Notes: generated by a model from the letters alone, not told the origin. A stretch of 64,000 nucleotides of DNA from Amphritea sp. (GCF_016744155.1 NZ_JADGEW010000007.1:62001-126000); one strand, 5' to 3'. Counted from the stretch's first letter, positions 52,182 to 62,459 are shown. Numbers and translations: made by a program.

Positions 52182-53232
52182 ACTGGATCGATACATTGGT
52201 AAGCAGGTTCTGCTCAGCATTCTGGTGGTGATGGTGATCGTTGTCGGCCTGGACTTTATGTTTCGGGTGATCGAAGAGTTACCCGAACTTAATGAGCGCT
52301 ATACCACCTTGGTGATGCTGGGCTATTCAGCCCTGAATATGCCCGCAGCTTTCTATGAATTTCTGCCTTTGGGTTGCCTGGTGGGTTGTCTGATCGGTTT
52401 GGGTGGATTAGCCAGCGGCAGTGAGTTGACTGTTATGCGGGCCGCGGGTCTCTCTGTTTGGCAACTGGTACGGATGGTTCTAAAGCCGGTTATCGTGCTT
52501 TCGTTACTGGCATTGGTTATCGGTGAATATATCGCGCCATACGCGGGGGCCCTTTCTGAGAGTATTCGGGCGCAACACCTTAACCGGGGAACTGTTTCGG
52601 CCCGTACCGGCGTTTGGCATCGTGAGAGCGGTGAGTATATTCATATCAATGTTGTGACGCCTAAGGGTGAGACCCGAGGGATTACCCGCTTTGGTTTGGC
52701 GCCGGATAGCAGTCTCTCCTATAGCAGTTACGCAGAGAGTGGCCGTTATCAGAACGGTGCCTGGGAATTAAAAAACGTGACAGAAACCCGTTTTCTGGAA
52801 GAACGTACCCAGACGACGGTATACGGCACTCAGATCTGGGAGATAGAGCTGAACCCGCAGCGCTTGAAAGTTCTGATGGTCAAACCGAAAGAGATGTCGA
52901 CCAGTGAGCTGTTTAATTACAGTCAGTATCTGGCGGAACAGGAGCTAGATAATGATCGCTTTATGCAAAGCTTCTGGCGCAAAGTGTTTCAGCCCTTAGC
53001 CATTATCGGGCTGGTATTAGTGGCCGTATCTTTTATCTTCGGTTCATTGCGCAGTGTTTCTACGGGGCAGCGGATTATTACCGGGGTGATCGTGGGGATG
53101 GTGTTCAAAATCAGCCAGGATATTCTCGCTCCGCTGAGTTCGCTCTATCAAGTAGCTCCGGTCTGGTCGGCACTAGTCCCCATTCTGATCTGCATGTTTT
53201 TAGGCGGATGGCTTATTAAACGGGCGGGATAG
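52171..53232 (+). CDS. lptG: LPS export ABC permease LptG
   Basis: 353 residues. The N-terminus LDRYIGKQVLLSILVVMVIVVGLDFMFRVIEEL matches LptG, with six TM helices and a periplasmic jellyroll. It works with LptF and LptB2 to move LPS to the outer membrane. It overlaps lptF by 11 bases and is followed immediately by CTAG-type repeats. Confidence 0.95.
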   Translation: MLLKLDRYIGKQVLLSILVVMVIVVGLDFMFRVIEELPELNERYTTLVMLGYSALNMPAAFYEFLPLGCLVGCLIGLGGLASGSELTVMRAAGLSVWQLVRMVLKPVIVLSLLALVIGEYIAPYAGALSESIRAQHLNRGTVSARTGVWHRESGEYIHINVVTPKGETRGITRFGLAPDSSLSYSSYAESGRYQNGAWELKNVTETRFLEERTQTTVYGTQIWEIELNPQRLKVLMVKPKEMSTSELFNYSQYLAEQELDNDRFMQSFWRKVFQPLAIIGLVLVAVSFIFGSLRSVSTGQRIITGVIVGMVFKISQDILAPLSSLYQVAPVWSALVPILICMFLGGWLIKRAG

Positions 53233-53254
53233 CTCGCAAAGAACGCGAGAGTGG

Positions 53255-53420
53255 CTAGAACGGAAGCTTTGCTTCCTGCTAGACGCGACTGCGTCGCTTG
53301 CTAGGAGCTAGAAAAAGCTAAGATCAAAAGAAAAAGCTATAACAGATTGACGCCTTCCTGAATGCTTTTTCTAGCAAGCGAAGCGTTCTAGCGTCTAGCC
53401 GTCGCGTAGCGACGTTCTTA
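53255..53420. repeat. CTAG hairpin array: two forward, spacer, two reverse
   Basis: 53255-53282 (stem GGAAGC-TTT-GCTTCC) and 53279-53304 (GCGAC-TGC-GTCGC) share a CTAG. Then CTAGAAAAAGC (53308-53318), a spacer, its complement GCTTTTTCTAG (53364-53374), and reverse units 53371-53391 and 53395-53420 (stem GTCGC-GTA-GCGAC). It lies between convergent lptG and RDD genes and could form a large cruciform. Confidence 0.88.
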
Positions 53421-53466
53421 TATATTTCGAAGCGATAAGCTTTTTATTAGCTCCGATGGGTGCTTT

Positions 53467-53910
53467 TTACTTCTTCTTTTCGAGCAAGACAATCTGCGTC
53501 TCAGAAAAGCTGTCGTGCCAGGTGGCTTTGTTGGCTGAGAAGAGCATCCAGAAGAAGCCCAGGCCGAAGCAGGCGAATGATAGGATTGCGGTCATAAAGC
53601 GGATAAGGGCCTGACGCAGGCTGATATGTTTGCCGTCTATGGTTTGTACTCGGAGTTTCCAGGCTTGCATCCCCAGCGTTTGTCCCAAGCGTACCCAAAA
53701 GTAGGCGAAGAAGCCGAATGTCAGGAGGAATAGAACGGATTGAAACAGCGGGCCATCAACAACATTTCCGTTGTTCAGGCCGACGGCGGCAAAACCGGTG
53801 CACATCCAGATGGCAGCAACCAGAAATGCGTCGTAGATCATCGCTGCAAAACGGCGTAGCAGGCTAGGCTGTTGCAGTTCACCTTCAAATTCCGGAAAAG
53901 CTCTATTCAT
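53467..53910 (-). CDS. RDD family membrane protein
   Basis: 147 residues from ATG 53910 (an ATG at 53946 gives 159; neither has a strong ribosome site). PSLLRRFAAMIYDAFLVAAIWMCTG carries the R and D residues of the RDD family, followed by about three TM helices (FQSVLFLLTFGFFAYFWVRLGQTLGMQAWKLRVQ). Function is generally unknown, with suggested transport roles. Converges on lptG. Confidence 0.85.
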   Translation of the reverse strand: MNRAFPEFEGELQQPSLLRRFAAMIYDAFLVAAIWMCTGFAAVGLNNGNVVDGPLFQSVLFLLTFGFFAYFWVRLGQTLGMQAWKLRVQTIDGKHISLRQALIRFMTAILSFACFGLGFFWMLFSANKATWHDSFSETQIVLLEKKK

Positions 53911-53992
53911 CTTGTTTGTTTCTGTCTCTGGCTTCAGATTTAGCATCTGGCTTTGTCCAGATGCATCGGTTTAACGTATAGGTTTAGCTTGA

Positions 53993-55210
53993 TTAATTCG
54001 GCAGGTTGAACAGGGGGCGAAGTCGGGTTCCTAAGAGGCTTCCGGCAAAGGCCGCCATCAGCCATAGCCAGCCATGCAAACTGCCGGAGACTATACCACC
54101 AAAATAGGCGCCGATGTTACAGCCAAAAGAGATAGTTGCGCCGTAGCCCAGCATCACTCCGCCCAGCGTCGCAGCGAACCACTGAACAGCCGGTATTTGC
54201 CATTGCCAGCTAAATCTTCCGGCCAATGTAGCGGCCAGGAAAGCGCCCAGAATAATACCCATATTCATCACTGATACGGTATCGCTTAGCAGCGGTTCCA
54301 TAAGCGCTTCTTCCCGGCCGGGCTGAAGCCAGTATGCCCAGAAATCTAATTCTAAATCTAACCCCAGCGTGAAGGTCTCTTCCAGCCAGAGATAGGCTTT
54401 AGCGCCCCAAAGGGGGTAAGCAACTGCAACAGACCAGGGGCGACCTGTTTCAGCCAGTACGATAAAGTTGAGCAGCGCCAATACCACGCCGCCCCAGATA
54501 AATGGCCAGGGGCCCTGAAGTAGGTTTTTCAGGTTAAAGCGTTGCTGGCGTAGATCCTGTTCAATCGTACCGTGGTGGCGTTTTTCCAGCCAGATAGATG
54601 CGCCGGCGATGGCTGCAAAAATTGCTAAATTAACCGCAATGGCTAAGCCAGTACCCAGTGATTCAATCATAGCTACCGGTGCAAACTGGGGCAGAGTAGT
54701 CCACCATTCGTAGTCAGCACTGGCCCACAAACCACCAACCATAAAACCGATCATGCTGGGAATCGCTCTAATCTGTCCGCCGCCTACATGATAGAGATTG
54801 CCAGAAGCGCAACCATTGCCTAGCTGCATGCCGATGCCGAAGATAAAGGCTCCGAATACTACAGACCAGCCTAATGGGCGAGTGTAACCTGCAACGTCAT
54901 TGCCCAGCAGGGTGCCGCTGGAAAGTGCCGGAAAAAAAAGGCAAACGGCGACTGCCAGCATCAGCATCTGAGCCCGTATGCCTCGTCCACGACGATTGAC
55001 TATCAGGTTGCGCCAGGCTGAGGTAAAACCAAAGGATGCATGAAACAGGGAAAGCCCGAGGGCTGCGCCAAGGATGAGTAGCAGCGCCTGGTGACTATCA
55101 TGTTCCTGGATCAGATAGAGAGACCCAGTGACCAATAGCAGCAGTGCCAGTGACAGGTTACGCAAACGGTTAAATCGTGCCGTGAGGGGCAGGGTTTCAC
55201 TTTGATTCAT
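53993..55210 (-). CDS. YeeE/YedE (TsuA-like) transporter
   Basis: 405 residues, about ten TM helices. It has two sulf-transp halves with conserved cysteine loops (GNGCASGNLYHVGGG and SFGCNIGAYFGGIVSGSLHGW), the pattern of YeeE/TsuA, which imports thiosulfate through such cysteines. No sulfur-transferase (TusA) gene is beside it. Thiosulfate or another reduced sulfur compound is the likely substrate. Confidence 0.88.
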   Translation of the reverse strand: MNQSETLPLTARFNRLRNLSLALLLLVTGSLYLIQEHDSHQALLLILGAALGLSLFHASFGFTSAWRNLIVNRRGRGIRAQMLMLAVAVCLFFPALSSGTLLGNDVAGYTRPLGWSVVFGAFIFGIGMQLGNGCASGNLYHVGGGQIRAIPSMIGFMVGGLWASADYEWWTTLPQFAPVAMIESLGTGLAIAVNLAIFAAIAGASIWLEKRHHGTIEQDLRQQRFNLKNLLQGPWPFIWGGVVLALLNFIVLAETGRPWSVAVAYPLWGAKAYLWLEETFTLGLDLELDFWAYWLQPGREEALMEPLLSDTVSVMNMGIILGAFLAATLAGRFSWQWQIPAVQWFAATLGGVMLGYGATISFGCNIGAYFGGIVSGSLHGWLWLMAAFAGSLLGTRLRPLFNLPN

Positions 55211-55287
55211 GGAGGTATCAGGCAGACAGCTGGTTAAAAGTTCGCCACTATAGCACTCTTCGATAAGAAATGGAGTTAGACGCAGGT

Positions 55288-55318
55288 ATAAAAAAACCGG
55301 ACACTTAGCCCGGCTTTT
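55288..55318. terminator. Terminator after the Sel1 gene
   Basis: On the leftward strand AGCCGGGCTAAGTGTCCGGT followed by seven Ts, just after the stop at 55336; an A-run and T-run on either side allow bidirectional use. Confidence 0.85.
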
Positions 55319-55335
55319 CTAATTGTCAGCGCCGT

Positions 55336-56142
55336 TTACTTGAATGGCGTTACATATTTGCTCTGGTAGTCCGCTGCTAATAACTTAGCTTGTTCCAGCT
55401 CTGCATCAGACAGTTTCATGACAATTCTTGATTGAATAGCTCTGGCGGTTGGGTTACCCAGCTCCAGCGCATTTTGCAGCCAAGCGTATGCGGTGATATT
55501 TGTCTGTTGGCCGGCATCGGAGCCGTGACTGTTGGAATACATAGCTCCCAGAAAGAACATTGCATCCATATGTCCCTGCTCAGCTGCTTTACGGTACCAT
55601 TTCTCAGCTTGAGAAAAGTCCTGCTGAACACCGGAACCAAAGTTATAAGCTCGTCCCAGGTTATGTTGAGCTACTACCAGCCCCTGATCGGCCGCCATCA
55701 AATACCAGTTTAGTGCAGCAGAGGTATCGCGGCTGACGCCATAACCAAATTCATACATCTCGCCTAAGCGGTTTTGCGAGGCCGCGTCCCCGGATTCTGC
55801 AGCGGGTTCAACTGTTTTCAGCTCGACTTTATACGCTTTGTCTTTATACGTACGACGGCTGTTTACACACCCCAGATGGCCCTGATCGCCACAGCGATTG
55901 TATAGGCTTAGAGCTTTCTCGATATCAGCGTCAACGCCCCAGCCGAATTCGTGCATCTGACCAACCATATTCATGGCGTCTAAATTGTTTTCACCAATCA
56001 GCGGCTCCAGTTCAGACATCGCTGTGCTGTAATCTTGTGCTTCAAAGGCTTTGATGCCTTTTGCCAGACTAGCTGAAAATGCAGAGGCTGTGTTGAGAGT
56101 CAGTAGCAGACCGGTGGCGGCCAGTAGTAGTTTCTTACCCAT
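55336..56142 (-). CDS. Exported Sel1-repeat protein
   Basis: 268 residues with a signal peptide (about 1-22, ending in ASAFSAS). Sel1-like TPR repeats follow: DAMNMVGQMHEFGWGVDADIEKALSLYNRC, ASQNRLGEMYEFGYGVSRDTSAALNWYLMAA, AQHNLGRAYNFGSGVQQDFSQAEKWYRKAA and MDAMFFLGAMYSN. Such repeats mediate protein binding in the periplasm. Partner unknown. Confidence 0.88.
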   Translation of the reverse strand: MGKKLLLAATGLLLTLNTASAFSASLAKGIKAFEAQDYSTAMSELEPLIGENNLDAMNMVGQMHEFGWGVDADIEKALSLYNRCGDQGHLGCVNSRRTYKDKAYKVELKTVEPAAESGDAASQNRLGEMYEFGYGVSRDTSAALNWYLMAADQGLVVAQHNLGRAYNFGSGVQQDFSQAEKWYRKAAEQGHMDAMFFLGAMYSNSHGSDAGQQTNITAYAWLQNALELGNPTARAIQSRIVMKLSDAELEQAKLLAADYQSKYVTPFK

Positions 56143-56331
56143 CGAGATGCGCCCGTATAATTTAAAATAAAAATTTGGCGCCTATTATAGCGGCCCACTT
56201 TGCTGTCTTGATAGGGACAAAACAGAAGTTTTTGACCGGGACTCTTGGCGCAGATCACTTAATTGCTTAATTAGCAAGATCTAATGTTGGGCGTATTCTA
56301 CAGGATCAATCTTAAAAATACAGGGTTTTGC

Positions 56332-56712
56332 TTAATTTCCCAAAAGCTCGATCATATAGCCGTCCGGATCGCGGACAAAAGCCAGAATGGTTGAACCATG
56401 CATCATCGGGCCGGGTTCGCGAACAACCAGGCCTCCATGTGACTTGATTTTTTCACAGGCGGCATATACATCTTCAACTTCGATGGCGATATGGCCGTAG
56501 GCGTTGCCCATATCATAGTCAGTTGTTTCCCAGTTATGAGTGAGTTCCAGTACGGTTGTTTCTGACTCAGGACCGTAGCCAAGAAAAGCCAGGGTAAACT
56601 TCCCATCGGGGAAGTCTTTACGGCGTAATAGCTTCATTTCCAGAATGTCAGTATAAAAAGATATCGACTTCTGAAGGTCTGTGACTCTGAGCATTGTATG
56701 TAAAAGTCGCAT
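56332..56712 (-). CDS. gloA: Glyoxalase I (lactoylglutathione lyase)
   Basis: 126 residues, the short bacterial form. Metal ligands H5 (LLHTMLRV), E in [10 protein letters not shown] in YGHIAIEV and E in GYMIELLGN are visible. It isomerises the methylglyoxal-glutathione hemithioacetal to lactoylglutathione. Bacterial nickel-type enzymes have this length. Monocistronic. Confidence 0.95.
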   Translation of the reverse strand: MRLLHTMLRVTDLQKSISFYTDILEMKLLRRKDFPDGKFTLAFLGYGPESETTVLELTHNWETTDYDMGNAYGHIAIEVEDVYAACEKIKSHGGLVVREPGPMMHGSTILAFVRDPDGYMIELLGN

Positions 56713-57093
56713 TTTGGGCTCTCCGGGTTTGTGGCCTTATAGCGATTCATCGTAAACTATCCCCAAGACAGATCAAATAAAGGAAGGTGCGAATAAGTCC
56801 AATGTCTTCTCTGCGGGTAATAGAACGGTCAGATGCGCGCAAGACAGCGCAGCGAAATGTCTGGACCTTTTTAAGCGGTCTGGCAAAGCAAATGGCCGTT
56901 ATAGTGCCCGCCCTTCGGGGCTTTTAGAGAAGTCGGATATCAGTGTTAACAATTTTCGACGTACAGCTAGTATGTCTGTAATTGTTGCCTCGATCTCCAA
57001 CTTCTCTTTAAAGCCAGAGGCGCATGAGACTTGTTCGAACCTTCCCAAATCATCGGGTATTCTGTTATCTGTATTGGGAAGTAAGGTGCATAT
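56713..57093. other. Gene-free stretch with two terminator-like hairpins
   Basis: 381 bases between gloA and the phasin gene. GGTC...GGACC hairpin followed by TTTTT ends near 56872. A second hairpin GCCC-TTCG-GGGC followed by TTTT ends near 56924. A 41-codon frame (56802-56927, MSSLRVIERSDARKTAQ start) ends inside the second hairpin. This could be a small RNA, a small ORF, or only a leader; see findings. Confidence 0.4.
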
Positions 57094-57423
57094 ATGTTTC
57101 AAGATATGTCTAAAGCCCTAAGCCAGTCTATGGGGCCATTTAAAGAGCTGGTGAATATTCAAACGAAGATGCTGGAAGAGCTGACACGCCAACAGATGGC
57201 CTGTACTAAAGCCTGCATTGACGCAACTGTAGCGCAAACCCGCCAGATGCAGGAGTGTAACTCTCCTGAAGAGCTGGTAAAGCTTCAGCGGGATTACGCT
57301 AAACAGTTGGAAGAGTCTCTAAAAGAGGCGAATGACAATAATATGAAAGCGTTGAACAGTGCTTGCGAATCTGTTGAGCAGTTGGCAAATGATTCTTTTG
57401 ATGTATTTGCCCCTAAAACATAA
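57094..57423 (+). CDS. Phasin family protein
   Basis: 109 residues, all helical, with the phasin pattern FKELVNIQTKMLEELTRQQM, SPEELVKLQRDYAKQLEESL and NSACESVEQL. AAGG lies 8 bases before the ATG. Phasins coat polyhydroxyalkanoate granules. No PHA synthase gene is in the window, so the link to storage is inferred from the family. Confidence 0.85.
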   Translation: MFQDMSKALSQSMGPFKELVNIQTKMLEELTRQQMACTKACIDATVAQTRQMQECNSPEELVKLQRDYAKQLEESLKEANDNNMKALNSACESVEQLANDSFDVFAPKT

Positions 57424-57459
57424 TTTTGTTTTTCTGGTTCAACCACTAAGTGAGTTTTG

Positions 57460-57978
57460 ATGAGTAAGGAAATAGGTCTTTTTTACGGTTCGACTACCGG
57501 TAATACCGAGAGCTGCGCTGAGCTGATAGCTACCCGGATTGGTATGGAACGGGTTGAGTTACGAGAACTGGCAAACGATGGGTTGGAAGCGATTTCAGAT
57601 TACAGTTATCTGATTTTGGGTATGCCAACCTGGGATTATGGTGAGCTGCAGGAAGACTGGTCAGATGTTTGGGCTGAGTTGGATGAGATCGATTTTAGCG
57701 GTGTTAACTGTGCTCTGTTTGGGCTGGGTGATCAGGTAGGCTATGGAGAATGGTTCCTGGATGCCATGGGAGCCCTGCATGATAAACTGGTTAGTCGGGG
57801 GGCTATTATGACCGGCTATTGGCCTATCGAGGGTTATCGCTTCGATGCCTCCAAGGCTCTCATCGAAGATCAGAGTCATTTTGTTGGTTTGGCGCTGGAT
57901 GAAGACAGTCAAAGTGATCTGACAGCAGAGCGGGTTGAACGTTGGGTGCCGCAGGTTTTGACGTCCTTTGGTCTTTAA
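57460..57978 (+). CDS. Flavodoxin
   Basis: 172 residues from ATG 57460. FMN phosphate-binding loop GLFYGSTTGNTES, the 60s loop LGMPTWDYGELQEDW and the 90s loop GLGDQVGYGEWFLDAMG mark a long-chain flavodoxin (with the extra beta-loop). It carries low-potential electrons. 36 bases after the phasin stop, so cotranscription is possible. FldA or FldB cannot be distinguished. Confidence 0.92.
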   Translation: MSKEIGLFYGSTTGNTESCAELIATRIGMERVELRELANDGLEAISDYSYLILGMPTWDYGELQEDWSDVWAELDEIDFSGVNCALFGLGDQVGYGEWFLDAMGALHDKLVSRGAIMTGYWPIEGYRFDASKALIEDQSHFVGLALDEDSQSDLTAERVERWVPQVLTSFGL

Positions 57979-57992
57979 TATTTAGAACCGGA

Positions 57993-59438
57993 TCAACTAC
58001 CGTTGATCCATAGGTGGGCTGCGATACTGAGAATGTACCCCAGCCCGATCGCCCAGCTCCATTTCAGGTGGCTGTAAAAAGTATAAACTCCCTGTGCCTG
58101 TCCCATTAGCGCGATTCCCGCTGCAGATCCGATGGATAGTAATGACCCGCCAACCCCCGCAGTCAGCGTGACTAATAGCCACTGGTTCATTGACATGTCA
58201 GGCTGCATTGTTAGTACGGCGAACATCACAGGAATATTATCCACCAGTGCCGACAGTAAACCGATCAGGCTGTTCGACAGGGTTGGTCCCAGGTTGTTGT
58301 AAACCAGATCAGACAGCAGTGTCAGATATCCCAGAGTTGAAAGCCCTCCTACTGCCATGACCACACCGTAAAAGAACATCAGCGTATCCCAGGAGGAGCG
58401 TTCTACCACCTTGAATATGTCGAAGCGTCTAATGACATCGGTATGATCGCCTTTCATCTTACTGATGTCTGCCAGGTTTTCTGAGTGATGGTTATGGATA
58501 TGCCCGGTATCGCGGAGGTCGGTTTCAAATCGGCTTAGGTAATAGCCATACAGTTTGAGGACACCAAGCCCTGTCATCATGCCTAGTACCGGCGGTAGAT
58601 GCAGCAAGCCGTGGCTGCTGATTGCCAGTAAAATAGTCAGAAGAAAGAGAATTAAAATGGGTATGGCGCCGGGCTTCATATGACGAGACTGACCGCGCCT
58701 ATCCGGCAGGGGTTTAACCCGCTCAATAGCCATGCACATTATGCAGGCAGGTACCAACCAGTTGATCAGAGAGGGGATAAAGAGGTTGAAAAAACCACTA
58801 AAAGTGATCATCCCTTTTTGCCAGACCATCAGTGTTGTTATGTCGCCAAACGGGCTGAAGGCTCCGCCAGCATTGGCTGCGACAACAACATTGATACAAC
58901 CTACGGTTACGAATTTAACGTTATTGTGGCCTACGGCCATCACTACGGCACCCATTAAAAGAGCGGTAGATAGGTTATCGGCGATGGGAGAGAGAAAGAA
59001 AGCCATCAGGCCGGTAGCCCAGTATATCTGAATCAGAGTAAGTTCACGGGCTATGAGCCATGCCCTTAAAGCCGCAAATACCAGGCGCTCTTCCAGAGTT
59101 GTGATAAATGACATCGCCGCCAGCAGGAAGAAGAATAGCTCAGCATAATCCAGTAGGTTGTGGCGAAATGCCTGGGCGGCGGTTTGGGTGTCTCCATCGA
59201 GCGTAAAGGCGAGCCCAACTAATAACCAGATCAGGCCGGCCGCAACAATTACCGGCTTGGATTTACGCAGGTGAAAGAATTCCTCACCGAGAACAAACAG
59301 ATAGCTGATTAGGAAAATAATGACGCAGGTGATGCCGATAAAGCTACCGGTGTATGGGCTGCCACTTTCGGTGGCGGCGAGAACGGGCGAGGATAGTAAC
59401 GCCAGAGATGAGCAGCATAGGATCAGCAGAGTATGCAT
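57993..59438 (-). CDS. nhaD: NhaD-type Na+/H+ antiporter
   Basis: 481 residues, twelve or so TM helices after a signal-like N-terminus. NhaD marks: ADNLSTALLMGAVVMAVGHNNVKF, NAGGAFSPFGDITTLMVWQKG and LVDNIPVMFAVLTM. NhaD expels Na+ (and Li+) at alkaline pH and is common in marine and halophilic gammaproteobacteria. It converges on the flavodoxin gene with only 14 bases between stops. Confidence 0.92.
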   Translation of the reverse strand: MHTLLILCCSSLALLSSPVLAATESGSPYTGSFIGITCVIIFLISYLFVLGEEFFHLRKSKPVIVAAGLIWLLVGLAFTLDGDTQTAAQAFRHNLLDYAELFFFLLAAMSFITTLEERLVFAALRAWLIARELTLIQIYWATGLMAFFLSPIADNLSTALLMGAVVMAVGHNNVKFVTVGCINVVVAANAGGAFSPFGDITTLMVWQKGMITFSGFFNLFIPSLINWLVPACIMCMAIERVKPLPDRRGQSRHMKPGAIPILILFLLTILLAISSHGLLHLPPVLGMMTGLGVLKLYGYYLSRFETDLRDTGHIHNHHSENLADISKMKGDHTDVIRRFDIFKVVERSSWDTLMFFYGVVMAVGGLSTLGYLTLLSDLVYNNLGPTLSNSLIGLLSALVDNIPVMFAVLTMQPDMSMNQWLLVTLTAGVGGSLLSIGSAAGIALMGQAQGVYTFYSHLKWSWAIGLGYILSIAAHLWINGS

Positions 59439-59651
59439 TTTGTGTCAGTTATCTCGCGGTTCCCTTCGTTAGCTTCAATTCTTGCTGATAAAGGGGGTGA
59501 AAGTCGAGTTTTTTCAGTGCTTTTGATACACAGAGGCAGGTGAATCGGGTAAAATGTGCTGCTTTTTTAAACGCCCATTTTCCTTTACCGGTTCATTTTA
59601 CGGATTCATCTTAGTTACTGGTACCTAGAAGCAGAGAGTTAAGCGAACACG

Positions 59652-60746
59652 ATGGAAATCAATCCGATCACCAACAGCCTGAAAGATATCTCCGAACGTA
59701 CGGAAGTTTTGCGTACCTACCTGGAATACCCAGAGAAGCAGGAGCGTTTGGAAGAGGTTACCCGGGAACTGGAAGATCCGGCTATCTGGAGCGAACCTGA
59801 GCGTGCTCAGGCCTTAGGTAAAGAGCGAGCTATGCTGGAAGGCGTGGTAAAAACCATCGATGATCTGACCGCCGGTGTTGGCGATGCCCGTGACCTGCTG
59901 GATATGGCCGTTGAAGAGGATGATGAGGATACCGTCGAGGAAGTGCGTGCTGAAGTTGGCGGCCTTGAAGAGCTACTGAATCAGTTGGAATTTCGCCGTA
60001 TGTTTTCCGGTGAAGCGGACGGCAACAATGCCTTCCTGGACATTCAGTCCGGCTCCGGTGGTACTGAAGCTCAGGATTGGGCTGAGATGATGTTGCGTAT
60101 GTATTTGCGCTGGGGAGAAGATAAAGGCTTCAAAACTGAACTGTTGGAATGTTCCGCTGGCGATGTGGCAGGTATTAAGTCTGCTACTATTAGTTTCCAG
60201 GGTGCTTATGCGTTTGGTTGGTTACGAACCGAGACCGGTGTTCATCGTCTGGTACGTAAATCGCCGTTTGATTCCGGTGGTCGCCGTCATACCTCGTTCT
60301 CCTCGGTGTTTGTGTCCCCAGAGATCGACGACAATATTGAGATCGACATTAACCCGGCGGATCTGCGAGTTGATGTATACCGCGCATCCGGTGCTGGTGG
60401 TCAGCACGTTAACCGGACCGAATCAGCCGTACGTATCACCCATGAACCTTCCGGTGTGGTAGTACAGAGTCAGAGTCAGCGCTCTCAGCACCAGAACAAA
60501 GATACCTGTATGAAGCAGCTGCGGGCGAAGCTTTATGAGCTGGAGATGCTGAAGCGCTCCGAAGCCGCGCAGGAACAGGAAGATAATAAAGCCGATATCG
60601 GTTGGGGCAGCCAGATCCGCTCTTATGTATTGGATGATCAGCGGATTAAAGACCTGCGTACCGGTGTGCAGAGCAGTAACTGCGATAAGGTGTTGGATGG
60701 CGATCTGGATCAGTTTATCGAAGCCAGTCTCAAAGCAGGCCTTTAA
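59652..60746 (+). CDS. prfB: Peptide chain release factor 2 without programmed frameshift
   Basis: 364 residues. The GGQ motif ([15 protein letters not shown]), SPF recognition motif ([12 protein letters not shown]) and coiled-coil domain 1 are intact. The N-terminus [26 protein letters not shown] is open through the region where E. coli prfB has its in-frame UGA and +1 frameshift (after codon about 25); here codons CTG GAA TAC replace it. RF2 recognises UAA/UGA. lysS follows 213 bases downstream. Confidence 0.96.
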   Translation: MEINPITNSLKDISERTEVLRTYLEYPEKQERLEEVTRELEDPAIWSEPERAQALGKERAMLEGVVKTIDDLTAGVGDARDLLDMAVEEDDEDTVEEVRAEVGGLEELLNQLEFRRMFSGEADGNNAFLDIQSGSGGTEAQDWAEMMLRMYLRWGEDKGFKTELLECSAGDVAGIKSATISFQGAYAFGWLRTETGVHRLVRKSPFDSGGRRHTSFSSVFVSPEIDDNIEIDINPADLRVDVYRASGAGGQHVNRTESAVRITHEPSGVVVQSQSQRSQHQNKDTCMKQLRAKLYELEMLKRSEAAQEQEDNKADIGWGSQIRSYVLDDQRIKDLRTGVQSSNCDKVLDGDLDQFIEASLKAGL

Positions 60747-60959
60747 GCTACTGCGCTCGATATTACGGCGTTAAAAGTTGGTTCAGAATGCTCACTTAGT
60801 AAACTAAGCTCCGCTTCTTCACCAATTTTTGCCTTGTTCTATCTTCGCTCGTAACGCTTAAAGATTTGGTTGTAACGTAATAAATATCTGATTTGGTTAA
60901 TGTAAAAGTGACCAGATCTCCGAGAATTAAAGATTTAACCATTAAAGGTTCCACAGAAA

Positions 60960-62459
60960 ATGTCTGATAACACTCAGCTAGATGAAAACCGCCTGATTGC
61001 GGAGCGTCGTGAAAAACTTAACGGCTTGCGGGAAGCGGGTAATGCTTTTCCAAACAAATTCCGTCGTGATAGCTATGCTCAGGATCTGCAGGATCAGTAT
61101 GGCGATAAAACCAAGGAAGAGTTAGCTGAAGCAGAGATCACCGTGAGCATTGCCGGTCGTGTCATGCTGAACCGTGGCGCCTTTGGTGTTATTCAGGATA
61201 TGTCGGGTCGGATTCAGTTTTATGTGAATAAAGAAGCCCGTCCATTCGCTAAGTCACTGGACCTGGGCGATATCATCGGTGTAACCGGTATCCTGCATAA
61301 GTCAGGTAAGGGTGATCTGTACGTTGATTTGGGTGAGTATGAACTGCTGACTAAGAGTCTGCGTCCGCTGCCTGATAAACATAAAGGCCTGCAGGATACA
61401 GAGACCCGTTACCGCCAGCGTTACGTTGATCTGATTATGAATGAAGACTCACGTACAGTGTTTCAGATGCGTTCTAAGATTGTATCTGGCATCCGCAACT
61501 ACCTGTCTGAGCGTCGTTTTATGGAAGTTGAAACGCCAATGCTGCAGGTGATTCCGGGCGGTGCTACGGCGCGTCCATTTATCACTCACCACAATGCACT
61601 GGACCGGGATATGTTTTTGCGCATCGCGCCGGAGCTGTATCTGAAACGCCTGGTTGTGGGTGGCTTTGATCGTGTCTTTGAGATCAATCGTAGTTTCCGT
61701 AATGAAGGCCTTTCTACACGCCATAATCCAGAATTTACAATGATTGAATTCTATCAGGCCTATGCAGATTACAAGGATCTGATGGACCTGACTGAAGATA
61801 TGCTGCGGACTGTCGCACAGGATGTAATGGGTAGCACCACCATTATCAATACTGTTCGTAATGATGCAGGCGAAGTGCTGGAAACCTTTGAGTACGATCT
61901 GGAGAAGCCGTTCACTCGCCTGAGTGTCTTTGATTCTATCTTACAATATAACGACGATATTACTGCTGAAGCACTGGCAGATGACCATGCTGCCCGCCAG
62001 ATAGCTGAACGTATGGATATCGATGTGAAAGATGGATGGGGTCTGGGTAAGGTTCAGATCGAGATCTTCGAAAAAACTGTTGAGCATCGTTTGCATCAAC
62101 CGACGTTCATCACTGAATACCCTACCGAGGTTTCACCGCTGGCCCGTCGTAGTGATGCTAACCCGTTTGTAACGGACCGTTTCGAATTCTTCGTTGCAGG
62201 TCGTGAACTGGCGAATGGTTTCTCCGAGTTGAATGACTCCGAAGATCAGGATCAGCGTTTCAAAGACCAGGTAGCTGAGAAGGATGCCGGTGATGACGAG
62301 GCGATGCATTATGACGCGGATTACATCAACGCGCTGGAATACGGTCTGCCGCCGACTGCGGGTGAGGGTATCGGTATCGACCGTTTGGTGATGTTGTTTA
62401 CCGATTCTCCGTCAATTCGTGATGTGATTTTATTTCCGGCGATGCGTCCAAGAGGCTAA
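60960..62459 (+). CDS. lysS: Lysyl-tRNA synthetase, class II
   Basis: 499 residues, the normal length. N-terminal OB fold ([22 protein letters not shown]), class II motif 1 region ([21 protein letters not shown]), motif 2 ([22 protein letters not shown]) and motif 3 ([12 protein letters not shown]). It charges tRNA-Lys. prfB-lysS adjacency is conserved in gammaproteobacteria, though here the gap of 213 bases may hold a separate promoter. A terminator follows. Confidence 0.97.
   Translation: MSDNTQLDENRLIAERREKLNGLREAGNAFPNKFRRDSYAQDLQDQYGDKTKEELAEAEITVSIAGRVMLNRGAFGVIQDMSGRIQFYVNKEARPFAKSLDLGDIIGVTGILHKSGKGDLYVDLGEYELLTKSLRPLPDKHKGLQDTETRYRQRYVDLIMNEDSRTVFQMRSKIVSGIRNYLSERRFMEVETPMLQVIPGGATARPFITHHNALDRDMFLRIAPELYLKRLVVGGFDRVFEINRSFRNEGLSTRHNPEFTMIEFYQAYADYKDLMDLTEDMLRTVAQDVMGSTTIINTVRNDAGEVLETFEYDLEKPFTRLSVFDSILQYNDDITAEALADDHAARQIAERMDIDVKDGWGLGKVQIEIFEKTVEHRLHQPTFITEYPTEVSPLARRSDANPFVTDRFEFFVAGRELANGFSELNDSEDQDQRFKDQVAEKDAGDDEAMHYDADYINALEYGLPPTAGEGIGIDRLVMLFTDSPSIRDVILFPAMRPRG

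Noticed and set aside
56899..57102. A 67-codon leftward frame before the phasin gene
   Set aside because: It starts inside the phasin start region, covers its promoter and has no ribosome site or family.
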